From assembly GCA_022984795.1 (NCBI GenBank), contig JALIHJ010000010.1, positions 1 to 64,000 on the forward strand: a stretch of 64,000 nucleotides of DNA, written 5' to 3'. Every line of letters begins with the position of its first letter. The stretch's first letter is position 1. Under the pieces are notes generated by a model, which saw only the letters and a program-made list of their open reading frames with translations, had not been told where the DNA came from and searched no databases. Position numbers and translations under genes: made by a program. Shown in pieces: positions 55,201 to 64,000 of this stretch. The DNA is from Fabrea salina. Lineage: Eukaryota > Ciliophora > Heterotrichea > Heterotrichida > Fabreidae.

Positions 55201-58200
55201 GTAATGACTTCGGTTCATGCCTAGAATGCACTGAAGGTGCAGAGTTCAATGAAGATAGGGAATGTCAGTGTAAACTTATTTCTGCTTGGAATAGAACATC
55301 TGAAGCCTGTCAGTGTGAAATAGGAGCTGCCTGGGACTCAGCAATACAACAATGTCAGTGTAAAGAGAAGTCGTATTGGGATGAAACTCTGAATCAATGT
55401 GTGTGCAAAACTGGTGCTACTTGGAACTCTCAGTTAGAGCAGTGTGAGTGCAAAGAAAAGTCACTCTGGAATGATTCTTCAGAAGAGTGTGAATGTAAAA
55501 TAGGCGCCACTTGGAACTCAGAACTAGAGCAGTGTGAGTGTAAAGAAAAGTCACTCTGGAATGATTCTTCAGAAGAGTGTGAATGTAAAATAGGCGCCAC
55601 TTGGAAACCAGAGCTAGAAGAATGCCAATGTAAACCCATATCATTCTGGAACTCGACTGCTCAACAATGCTACTGTGAAATTGGTTCTCTTTGGAACTCA
55701 GAGTTACAAGAGTGTCAATGTAAAGAAAAATCAATTTGGGATGGGAAAAACTGTGAGTGTAAACCTATGTCTATTTGGAACTCAGGTTCTGAGCAATGTG
55801 ACTGCAAAGGCGAGAGCTACTGGAACTCTACCATGGAAGAATGCACTTGCGGACACAACAAGAAACTAATTGAAGACAAGTGCATAGAGTGCTTAAACTA
55901 CTACCAGAAGCAAGAAGTAACCGCCCACTACTTTAGTGAATACCAGGTCGTAGTAGTGAACTTTGCTGAGGAACTCAACACTACCAACTCTCGTTCTTGC
56001 AGTAAAACTTTTCTGCCAGAAACTTTGGAACTATTAGGAGATTCACCTACTTGTACTTGGAAATCCTCTTATGAACTAGAAGTAGCTCTGGGTTCTAACT
56101 CAAGCGTAACATTTATACAACTCAACAAGTTTTATGTGCTGAAGTCACAAGGAGAATGCAGTTATGACTACGAACAGTTTGAAATTGAAGTCCAAGAAAA
56201 AGACCCAGGAGCTAAAATCTATGCTAACATACTAGGGCCTACTCTTTTGTCTAGAGACTGTAAAGCCAAGTACTCTGATTTCTCTATACTGACATCTAAA
56301 AATACAACTATTGAATGGGAAGTAGCTACTTCAGACATAACTTATTACTATAGTCCAGAGCTAACACTTGACCCTTCTTCTTTAGAAGGTAATTCCAGCA
56401 TCACTCTGAAAATAGAGAACTCTAGGGGGTCAAGGGACTCCTTTACAATACACCCACAAGTCTCTGACAAGGTGTGCTACTTAACAATACAAGGAGGCAA
56501 CCGTGTAGTAACCAAGTCTGGGAACAACATTAACTTAAGTGCACGCATCCAGGAGTCATGTGGACTTGAGCCTACTAATCCAACCTGGTCATGGGAGTCT
56601 GACTCACTTTACCTATCGAGAACAAACAGACCCAATTTAAACATCCGAGGAAGTGATTTAGAGCCAAATAAAACTTACAGTCTAAAGGCTTCCTTTAGTT
56701 CAAGTGAGTGCAAAGGAAGTTCTGAAGTGGAAATACTTGTTTTAGACTCACCTTTAGTAGTTGTAATTGACAGACTCAACGGCACTGCACCAATGTCAAA
56801 CCCTTTAAAGATCTCTGCAAGTGACTCATACGACCCTGACGATCCAAACGCTGAGTTTAGTTACTACTGGCAATCTTCTGAAGGACTAGTCAATAGTTCC
56901 TTAAGCACACCTACCTTAGTTATTGACTCAGAAAAACTAACTCCAAACAAGTATTACGAGTTTTCTTGTTTAGTGGAAAACACTAGGAACTTTAAAAGGG
57001 GCTTTTCTTCAGTGAGACTTTACTTAAGAGACAATATTTCAACAGAGATCTACCTGGGCCAGTCAACAAGGGTTTCAGCAGGAACTTGGAACATAATAGT
57101 GCCTCAGGTTGAGTCTAGCGAGGAATTGGAATTCAAGTGGAATGAACAAGAGTTTAGATCTTTTCCAGTGCTAACTATTGAACCAGACACTTTAACTCCA
57201 GGACAAACTTACAAGTACACTCTGCAAACAAAGGAACTTGGTTCAGGACAAGTCTTTGAAAACTATGTTACAGTTGAGTGCAATAAACAGCCTGTTTGCA
57301 ATAGCAACCTAGAAGCAGAACTACTCACTGATAAACTGAAACTAGCAATCAAAGAGTGTTATGACCCAGAGCAAGACTACCCTTTAAGGTTTGTGTTTGG
57401 AGTGGTTTCTGAAGACCAAGAAATAACTCACTCCTCTGTGCTAGACAGAGAAATTGAACTACTCATCCCCTCAAACACCTCTTCAGCCTTTGTAAAGGTG
57501 TGTGACCAGTTAAATGCATGCACTACTTACAAGTCAAGTATGCAAATTAACTCAAGGAGACTACAGGTTGCAGAGCCGTCTCAGCTCTACACTAACTTTA
57601 CTAAAAACAAAGAAGACGTTCCTTATGTGATAAAAGTGCTTTCAAAGAATGAACTAAGCCAAGACTTAGTTTCTAGAATGTGGAGTGACTTAGTAGACTG
57701 GAAGGACTCAATCACTTTATCTGACCTGGAAGTAACTGACTTCTTAAGCACTGTAAACTCCATAGCAGGAGTCCTAGACTCTGATCAGGTACTTGAAGAG
57801 CTCCTGAAGCTAACAGAGTCACACCAACTCAAGGAAACCCAGTACTACGAAGTGCTTGAAATAACCCAAAAAGTCTTGAGCAACCAAACCTTAGTAAAAA
57901 CCAACGAGTTACTGAAAACTTCTACTTTCAACCTTCTCAAACACTATTTACCAGGACAACTAAACACCACCTACAAAGCCCAAAACTTTCACATCAGAAG
58001 CAAAAAGATCTGGGGCAACCTTACCGACTCAAGAGTCCACTTTGAGTCAGACTTACCAAACAAAAGCATCTTCACCTTCCTTCTGATTACCTATAAAAAC
58101 CTTAGAAACAACTCAGACACCGTTGAAGTTTCTATAAGCCAAAACGGAACAGTCTCTTCAAACCAACTTAAAATGAGTAACTACAAAGAGTTTCCAAGTA

Positions 58201-58991
58201 GAGCTAATATTTCAGTAACCCATAGCATTGAAGAACCTGAGTGTGTTGTGTATTCTTCAGGAAACTGGACAGTCCAAGACTGCCAAGTGCTAAGTAGCCA
58301 GTCAGTCAGAATCTCAACACCAGCTTTGTTTTACTTAGAACCTAAACAAGTCTTGTCACCAAGCCAAGATTCTGATTTCAACGGAGGTCCTTACTATTTA
58401 ACAGCAGCCTATTTATTGTTATGCATTGGATCTATCTTTACTCTGTCTAAACTTGAAAGTCCAAGTAGTTTGTATGAAGAAGCTCAAAAAAAGTCATCTA
58501 AGAAGCTTATACTGGTGAACCACTTATTTCTAGGACTGCTATTTTACAGGAGAGATTTTTCACGCAAAAACAGAATTCTAACTTTAACAGTGGCTTTGGT
58601 CCTGGAAAACTTAGCAAATGGACTGGCTCTGAGTTTATTTGAAAATACTTCCATGAGTGAAGTTCCTAGTTTTAAAGCAAAGTTTGTAATGTATGGAATT
58701 CCAGGTATATTGCTTTCATTTTTTGTGAATTTACTACTAACTTACTTTTTGAGCAGGTCTCCAGAAAATGGAACTACTCGGCTGGTTTTTGGTTGGTTTT
58801 TGGGGTTTGCTTTTGTTTCAACTTCAATTGTTTTTACTGCTTTTTTAGTTCAGAGTAGTTATGGAGACTGGAACACGGTATGGTTAGTCGTCAGTTTAAT
58901 CTGGCTTTGCATTGATATCGTTATTCTACAAACAACGCTGATGCTATTTAAGTTCTACCAGAAGTACTGTCTTAATTCAATGGAAACTTAA
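52290..58991 (+). CDS. Giant polycystin-1-like receptor (IPT-PA14-LamG-Cys repeat-REJ-TM)
   Basis: 2233 residues, one exon. Signal peptide 1-15; IPT-like folds at about 20-115 and 215-275; PA14 at about 280-430 (LYGLFKAPRTGSYKFHSSSD); another IPT at 565-640; Cys-rich 645-685; LamG-like 690-920; Cys-rich 920-990; 13 Cys-Trp repeats at about 990-1190; PKD/REJ region at about 1270-1900 (SASDSYDPDDPNAEFSYYW); GPS-like remnant near 1982-2015 (CVVYSSGNWTVQDCQVL); then about six membrane helices to the end, with NHLFLGLLFYRRDFSRKNR resembling the first membrane segments of polycystin-1. No PLAT domain or TRP pore was seen. It joins fibrocystin-type (IPT/PA14) and polycystin-type modules in one chain. 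Confidence 0.82.
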   Translation: MLGFVFVAIIASGSEIHSVSTYPVKGIVKTTFAGLSNLYIYGEFTEPSESYQVLLASRECYIFYFESSKIECLIPAYEAQNKVLFLLQVLENSVDIPFKESASNTLIYSPYIYPFIHIAPSEAAPGDRIELMGVEERETPTSLFKEVSVAGVVAGGLTCCTGSYYPYKIEVELGSNVHGDLGPLILMDDKYEFGHIKWTAINQTPDGDEFFFRTIAVVESISMSEGSSCGNDELEIRGKGFPGDLERVSIEIDGIECTVGSASYQKLTCITSANPNKTEREVYHGSAGVMRELWKESYEQGTAPDYVTKIANSRVPQLWSSEKHKQLLYGLFKAPRTGSYKFHSSSDDKVVVYISTDETKTNKRKVLEKGCCTGLLIDLTSEQTLESTQVSLQENKFYYIEIYHENSGGGPEYFEVSFEVLNTESSKKRKLPVTQFLTSDHKLDKARPFTYRNEAEEVNYGDTSYTFQASEAVGRSYFNVYGVEYNGLHIKLPSYMYDKDTDLLSFNLEDGSSTTGTVYSHPSNSEYWPVITSELLRTYETTSQLRVWIDNRLTLCRSDCTFVYQEPTITQVSISSNELEVTGEFLPTDNSKVQVKLGSNECRVLSATRTKLLCSLSEFQKGTYTPEIHATDYGIISSQSQVELSCPLNCQVCSSSSDCSECEEGFYLVQGVCTSKCPTNFDCSPSSSSISASLIFNLQLSVISDIVEDKASSIPVLTGKDNKFYPDYDITDPLPAKDRGFYFTGSSYMLLPPYLDTSSPLIHLAPEFTISIWIKDRYDECAILAKQDNVLRNILELGFSDELVHLDIDTYKVQSQDFDLVHDRAWKFLVVKSELESYDDTSLSFFLNNTFKSSSKLESTYLQDSTSKYFFTIGARKGDSGTFSGFFTGFIWEIRIYNSVIDHLELALTSDCNGCSLCPVENNQKCLSDCGIDQFWDGKQCLECSSGCQSIGCVRQDKECNLCPQEECSSCNDFGSCLECTEGAEFNEDRECQCKLISAWNRTSEACQCEIGAAWDSAIQQCQCKEKSYWDETLNQCVCKTGATWNSQLEQCECKEKSLWNDSSEECECKIGATWNSELEQCECKEKSLWNDSSEECECKIGATWKPELEECQCKPISFWNSTAQQCYCEIGSLWNSELQECQCKEKSIWDGKNCECKPMSIWNSGSEQCDCKGESYWNSTMEECTCGHNKKLIEDKCIECLNYYQKQEVTAHYFSEYQVVVVNFAEELNTTNSRSCSKTFLPETLELLGDSPTCTWKSSYELEVALGSNSSVTFIQLNKFYVLKSQGECSYDYEQFEIEVQEKDPGAKIYANILGPTLLSRDCKAKYSDFSILTSKNTTIEWEVATSDITYYYSPELTLDPSSLEGNSSITLKIENSRGSRDSFTIHPQVSDKVCYLTIQGGNRVVTKSGNNINLSARIQESCGLEPTNPTWSWESDSLYLSRTNRPNLNIRGSDLEPNKTYSLKASFSSSECKGSSEVEILVLDSPLVVVIDRLNGTAPMSNPLKISASDSYDPDDPNAEFSYYWQSSEGLVNSSLSTPTLVIDSEKLTPNKYYEFSCLVENTRNFKRGFSSVRLYLRDNISTEIYLGQSTRVSAGTWNIIVPQVESSEELEFKWNEQEFRSFPVLTIEPDTLTPGQTYKYTLQTKELGSGQVFENYVTVECNKQPVCNSNLEAELLTDKLKLAIKECYDPEQDYPLRFVFGVVSEDQEITHSSVLDREIELLIPSNTSSAFVKVCDQLNACTTYKSSMQINSRRLQVAEPSQLYTNFTKNKEDVPYVIKVLSKNELSQDLVSRMWSDLVDWKDSITLSDLEVTDFLSTVNSIAGVLDSDQVLEELLKLTESHQLKETQYYEVLEITQKVLSNQTLVKTNELLKTSTFNLLKHYLPGQLNTTYKAQNFHIRSKKIWGNLTDSRVHFESDLPNKSIFTFLLITYKNLRNNSDTVEVSISQNGTVSSNQLKMSNYKEFPSRANISVTHSIEEPECVVYSSGNWTVQDCQVLSSQSVRISTPALFYLEPKQVLSPSQDSDFNGGPYYLTAAYLLLCIGSIFTLSKLESPSSLYEEAQKKSSKKLILVNHLFLGLLFYRRDFSRKNRILTLTVALVLENLANGLALSLFENTSMSEVPSFKAKFVMYGIPGILLSFFVNLLLTYFLSRSPENGTTRLVFGWFLGFAFVSTSIVFTAFLVQSSYGDWNTVWLVVSLIWLCIDIVILQTTLMLFKFYQKYCLNSMET
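55261..55850 (+). repeat. 13 tandem Cys-Trp repeats coding for about 15 residues each
   Basis: Coding repeat inside the giant receptor, with the frame C-x-C-K/E-x4-W-N/D-x5-(E/Q), for instance CECKEKSLWNDSSEE, CECKIGATWNSELEQ and CQCKPISFWNSTAQQ. Units 5-6 (55435-55524) and 7-8 (55525-55614) are near-identical 90-nt copies and so look recently duplicated or converted; the others differ more. One unit is shortened to 13 residues (CQCKEKSIWDGKN). Confidence 0.92.
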
Positions 58992-59021
58992 CTCCTTTAA
59001 AGGTTTTAATAAAAAATTATC

Positions 59022-60614
59022 CTAAAACGCAGCCTGGAAGAAGAGTAGAGCCAGTAGGCTGCAGGTACTCAAAGCACTATCGTCGTCAGGTATGCTGGCC
59101 TTGCCTGAAAAGTCACTGGATAACAAGATACTTCCATATCCTCTGTTGTTCTTTTCATGCTTTTCCAAAATGCCATATTCAACTTTCCCAAAAGCATAAA
59201 GTAGTGTGTAGTTAGCTCCTTGTTTCAGTTCAAGAGTTTGCTTTGGAATTGCTGTGCCCAACTCCCTCGTCCAACTTACCAGTAAATTTCCATTTCCTAA
59301 TACATAACTAGAATTTCCAATGAAAACGGGTGCAGTGTCGTTTTGAGGGCGGCCACTAGAACTGTAACCGAAGGTGTTCATGTGGAACATACTGTGGTTT
59401 TTAAGCATCACTACAACATAGTCTCCGTCAATCATTGATATCTTGTCAGAGGGTTCTTTGAGCGCAACTCCGTACCAGTCATAGTCACTGACTATGCCAG
59501 AGTCAACTGTAAGGTTAAAAGTGACTCTGTCAATTAAAACTTGCCATTGCAATGTTGCGTCTTTCAGAGTTTCATTTGCCCATCCTGTATGCTCCAATTC
59601 GTAGTAGGTGTGCTGGAAGATTTTAACGAATTCATCCTTTGCATTTTTGAACCAGGGATATACACTTGCTTGGTAGCGATAGTACTGGTACTCGTCATAG
59701 TTTTCCCAGTAATCTCTTTGGCAAGGACGACTGAGTCTTCTGGCCGTGTTGCACTTTTTAGCGTTTCCTTTAAGCCAATCCTTTAAGTAGTTGTTGGGCT
59801 TGTCGTATAGCGGGTCTCCAATTTGCAAAAGACAAAAAGAGTCACCACTGAGTCCACAAGTGCAAGTTCCATTGTTGTCATTGCTTGCAGCACAGTCGCT
59901 GTTTGTAGTACACTTAGCAGCTTGGCCAGCTAGAGTCACAGGAGCTATGCAGGTGAAAGTTTCGTTGCCTATGGCTGAATAAGCAAAGTGATCACAAGCA
60001 TAGTTAGAAAATGGCAAGTCAGTGAACTTTATAGTAGTTCCATTCTTAACTGACCCTACTTCCGTGCACACTGAGTTAACGCAAACGTGACTGTTGGGGC
60101 ATTGGTATGACTCAGTGCAACTAGCTCCATCGGAAAGTTGGTCCACACAACGGCCTAAAGTAGAGTTCTCGTAGAACTCAAAAAACAGCCCTGGGTCACA
60201 TGCGAAGTTAGGGTTGTCTCTGGTAAAGTTCTGTTCTTTTGGGAATCCTTTGCATATTCCATTTTGGCATCCATTAGGTGCGTATGTAGAATCGCAGTCA
60301 TCTGAAGTACTGCACTTTTCTCCTGGGTACCTGCCTGATTCAAAGGGCTCAGGAGGAGACGGCTTTTGCTGGCACTTAGCATTCATTTGAGGGTTAATAC
60401 CTGCTGAGTCAGTGTAGTAACAAATCTTATTTGCTTCACACACACTAGTGTCTATGGTATAGTTTCCATTGTAAAGAACACAAGTGTTAGGATATTGAGT
60501 TTGGTTTATGCTCCCTTCTGTGTACTGCGGACAATTAATTGAAGTATCTTCTATAGTCCAGTAGGCTTTGGCTAGGCCTAAGAAAGCAAACAGAGTTATT
60601 ACTGAAAAAGCCAT
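59022..60614 (-). CDS. Secreted Cys-rich/DOMON-like protein, probable GPI anchor
   Basis: 530 residues. Signal peptide MAFSVITLFAFLGLAKA; Cys-rich part at about 27-300 with PGEKCSTSDDCDS, NGCQNGICKG, FACDPGLFF, CTCGLSGDSFC..IGDPL and KCNTARRLSRPCQRDYWENYDEY, all shared with the 51243 gene. A beta-rich region at about 355-490 (DYDWYGVALKEPS, DGDYVVVMLKN, LGNGNLLVSWTREL) looks like a DOMON haem/sugar-binding fold. The end (SALSTCSLLALLFFQAAF after an Asp/Ser stretch) is a good GPI signal. Many N-glycosylation sites (NQT, NGT, NDT, NSS). Function unknown. Confidence 0.82.
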   Translation of the reverse strand: MAFSVITLFAFLGLAKAYWTIEDTSINCPQYTEGSINQTQYPNTCVLYNGNYTIDTSVCEANKICYYTDSAGINPQMNAKCQQKPSPPEPFESGRYPGEKCSTSDDCDSTYAPNGCQNGICKGFPKEQNFTRDNPNFACDPGLFFEFYENSTLGRCVDQLSDGASCTESYQCPNSHVCVNSVCTEVGSVKNGTTIKFTDLPFSNYACDHFAYSAIGNETFTCIAPVTLAGQAAKCTTNSDCAASNDNNGTCTCGLSGDSFCLLQIGDPLYDKPNNYLKDWLKGNAKKCNTARRLSRPCQRDYWENYDEYQYYRYQASVYPWFKNAKDEFVKIFQHTYYELEHTGWANETLKDATLQWQVLIDRVTFNLTVDSGIVSDYDWYGVALKEPSDKISMIDGDYVVVMLKNHSMFHMNTFGYSSSGRPQNDTAPVFIGNSSYVLGNGNLLVSWTRELGTAIPKQTLELKQGANYTLLYAFGKVEYGILEKHEKNNRGYGSILLSSDFSGKASIPDDDSALSTCSLLALLFFQAAF

Positions 60615-60723
60615 TTATTAAGAATTTGTTCAACAATTTATATTTTATTCGATGTCTGTAGTTAATGCATTTGTGAGTTTAAGTACTAAGAAACTGGAGA
60701 GCATTCAAAGAGTCTTAAAAATA

Positions 60724-61122
60724 ATGGTAAAGTGGGTGCTGATATTCATAATAATAGCTGCTACTACTGGGACTGAGATAGATAGAGCTTGTTGTTTAGG
60801 GTACCAATCTGAAAAGGACTCTAAATGCTTAGGGGTACAAGGAGTTAGCTGTGGAAGCGAGTGCTGTTCGCGAAGCAACAAGTGCAACCTGGAGACTCTC
60901 AGGTGCGAAAGTCAGTATGCTCTGAGTACTTCTTACTTGTACGAGTTCTTGGCTTCAGTGGTTTCGTTGCAATGTGCACAAAGAGTGGTTGTTCTGGAGT
61001 CTGAGTTCAGAGTACTCACTGACGCGTTTGGTTACGGGCACTACGGAGACTTTACGAATCAACTCTGGGCTATATTTTACCAAGTACCTTTGCTTAGAGC
61101 AGACTGCCTAAGTTGGATTTAA
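60724..61122 (+). CDS. Small secreted Cys-rich protein, 132 aa
   Basis: Not recognised. The ATG at 60724 gives a classical signal peptide (MVKWVLIFIIIAATTG); an ATG at 60652 in the same frame would add 24 residues and turn it into a signal anchor, so the shorter form is preferred. The mature part begins with a knot-like cluster (ACCLGYQ, KCLGVQGVSCGSECC, NKCNLETLRC), followed by a region without Cys apart from two. It belongs to the secretory block of this end of the window. The divergent neighbour starts 37-109 nt away. Confidence 0.65.
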   Translation: MVKWVLIFIIIAATTGTEIDRACCLGYQSEKDSKCLGVQGVSCGSECCSRSNKCNLETLRCESQYALSTSYLYEFLASVVSLQCAQRVVVLESEFRVLTDAFGYGHYGDFTNQLWAIFYQVPLLRADCLSWI

Positions 61123-61181
61123 CTTAATTTAGTTATAACTATTCAAACTGAATGTTGGGCATTGACTTCCATTTCTAAATA

Positions 61182-61830
61182 ATGTCAAGCGAACAGCAAC
61201 CAGATGCACTCTTCAAACTGCTGATTATAGGCGATTCAGGAGTAGGCAAATCGTGCTTCCTGCTGCAGTTCACAGAAGGAGACTTCAAAGAAGACCACAA
61301 CGTGACAATTGGAGTAGAATACGGGGCCAAGTCTGTGAAAGTAGACAACAAGTTGGTGAAGCTGCAAATCTGGGACACAGCAGGGCAGGAGTCCTTCCGA
61401 GCAATTACTCGTAGTTTCTACCGCAATGCACACGCAGTAATCCTTATGTACGACCTTACACGCGAAGAAAGCTTTGAAAGCCTGGACGACTGGCTTCGAG
61501 AAATCAAGCAGAACTCAGATCCAGACGTTGCAGTTTACTTAGTAGGCAACATGCTTGACCTTGCTGACGAAGAACGCGAGGTGCAAACTGACTCTGCCAG
61601 AAAGTTTTCAGAAGAGCACCAACTTGACGGATTTACCGAAGCATCGGCAAAGACCTCGGAGAACGTGACTGATGTAAGTGTTGCTACTTAGGGTTTTCAT
61701 AAAGGTTGCTGAAGTCCTTTTGAAAAAACAAGACTCCAAGGAACCCCAAGAACCCAAAGAACCTAAAGAGACTTCTTCCCAGATCCAGCTCAAGTCTACC
61801 CAGCAAAAACCTAAGAAAAAGTGCTGTTAA
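61182..61830 (+). CDS. Rab GTPase with changed G4 motif and frame break near the end
   Basis: Frame 1 (61182-61673) covers almost the whole G domain: GDSGVGKS, effector [18 protein letters not shown], but the base-specificity motif is VGNMLD in place of NKxD. TEASAKTSENVTD follows. Then comes GTAAGTGTTGCTACTTAG (61674-61691), and the Rab end VFIKVAEVLLKK...KKKCC continues from 61693 to the TAA at 61830. The two parts do not join in frame if the 18-nt GT-AG piece alone is removed; 19 or 16 nt would. So there is an odd splice, a real lesion or a one-base assembly error. The CC end is a prenylation signal. Confidence 0.75.
61674..61691 (+). other. Irregular 18-nt intron-like interval in Rab gene
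   Basis: GTAAGTGTTGCTACTTAG has the 5' end and the CTACTTAG end of the window's introns, but it is 18 nt long and its exact removal leaves the downstream frame off by one base. See the Rab entry. Confidence 0.5.
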
Positions 61831-61837
61831 GTAATAA

Positions 61838-63222
<1,385 letters not shown>

Positions 63223-63384
63223 TTTTGTTTACAAGTTATTGAATCTTTTTCGGTTCTGAATTTGATATTTAGGCTACTTCGGGCATTAACCGTTTTAAAA
63301 TGGAATGAATAGTTTATAATTGAGTTTTCATGGAAATTTATTTACAATTTAATATTTGGGGCATAATTCCTACTTTATACAAAT

Positions 63385-64000
63385 ATGAAGTTTGCAGGTC
63401 TGATGCTAGTATTAGGACTAGTTTGGGGACTCCAGCCTGAGTTTGCACAGCAGCCTAGTTTCCCGAACCAACTAGCTGAAGGAATTCTTAAAGGACTTAA
63501 AGTTAGTTCAGAAACCTGTCCGAACCACTACCGAAACACCAGAGACCAACTAAGTGCAGCACTGATGTACACTCCCAAAGCCCTCCAAGGAGACGTTAAA
63601 GCCCAGCAGCTCCTAACAGTTGCTTTAGCTGGATTCGAGAGTTCTTTCAACCAACTAGACTCTGAATGCCAGGTCCTCAAAAACACTGTTATGGTGTCTC
63701 ATCTGTTTCCTTTGACAAGCAACTTGATAAGCAAGTGTGGTGAAGACTTTAGAGTCTGTGGAACTTACATTGGAGACTTGCTGAAGTACTTGATGGAACT
63801 AGACCTAACAGAAACAGGCGAGAAGGCCATAGAGTTCATGAACGGACTCCTGCAAGGCTTACAGAACTACCAAACCCAGTACCACGAGTGCGTAGTGAAT
63901 GTAAATAACATCGAAAAAACTTCCCAGGACATGTGGGAGAAAGTAGAAAAGTTCAAAGAAGGAGACTACCTGGTTGTATTCAAGATGTTTGAAGACTTTG
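63385..64000 (+). CDS. Secreted protein, partial (runs off the window)
   Basis: Open from the ATG at 63385 through the last base (205 codons so far, no stop). The start MKFAGLMLVLGLVWGLQPEFA is a signal peptide. The mature part is helical with few, spaced Cys (SETCPNHY, DSECQVL, SKCGEDFRVCG, YHECVV). No family recognised. The 162 nt upstream (63223-63384) are AT-rich and hold only the shared divergent promoter region. It belongs with the secreted genes at 51-61 kb. Confidence 0.75.
   Translation, partial: MKFAGLMLVLGLVWGLQPEFAQQPSFPNQLAEGILKGLKVSSETCPNHYRNTRDQLSAALMYTPKALQGDVKAQQLLTVALAGFESSFNQLDSECQVLKNTVMVSHLFPLTSNLISKCGEDFRVCGTYIGDLLKYLMELDLTETGEKAIEFMNGLLQGLQNYQTQYHECVVNVNNIEKTSQDMWEKVEKFKEGDYLVVFKMFEDF

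Overview
The window is one end of a macronuclear chromosome of a ciliate, most likely a heterotrich close to Stentor. Three things point there. Bases 1-505 are a CCCTAACA telomeric array, the repeat I recall for Stentor and Blepharisma. The spliceosomal introns that can be placed are all 15 or 16 nt long (GTA...TAG or GTA...CAG). TAA and TAG act as stops, and every Trp in long conserved frames is TGG, so the code looks standard; this argues against Blepharisma and Condylostoma. TGA ends only two genes. Genus and species cannot be fixed from this window.

Layout. 1-505 telomere. 506-4970 is a gene-poor subtelomere: the C-terminal remnant of a non-LTR retrotransposon directly beside the telomere, one WD40 gene, and a second, broken WD40 copy. 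From 4971 on, genes lie on both strands with almost no spacing, often 0-30 nt. Some convergent pairs share a stop tetranucleotide, some divergent start codons lie 1-6 nt apart, and in one tandem pair the stop abuts the next start (TAAATG). The largest spacer in this part (11438-11699) holds two C/D-box snoRNAs with guides that fit conserved rRNA segments.

Content. 5-24 kb is rich in cilia and cytoskeleton genes: a DRC9-like coiled coil, centrin, ZSWIM2-type E3 ligase, kinesin-8, ARMC9 and ARP3. It also has a PROPPIN/Atg18 autophagy protein, a CUL4-type cullin, DPH3 and mitochondrial Cpn10. 24-33 kb holds a PWWP-TFIIS chromatin/transcription protein and a mitochondrial group: MIC60, the haem chaperone CcmE and methylcrotonyl-CoA carboxylase alpha. 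33-51 kb has a RalGAP-type GAP, an RCC1-IPT protein, mL54, elongin C, SPAG6/PF16, VDAC, a SAS-4/TCP10-domain protein, a myristoylatable HECT ligase, a one-CNB-domain PKA regulatory subunit with four tiny introns, a TPR protein and an SDR enzyme.

51-64 kb is a secretory and surface block: a 2233-residue polycystin-1-like receptor with fibrocystin-type IPT/PA14 modules and 13 tandem Cys-Trp repeats. It is flanked by two paralogous Cys-rich secreted or probably GPI-anchored proteins, then by two small secreted proteins, with two Rab GTPases among them. The receptor and its paralogous flankers are the strongest candidate for an undescribed system.
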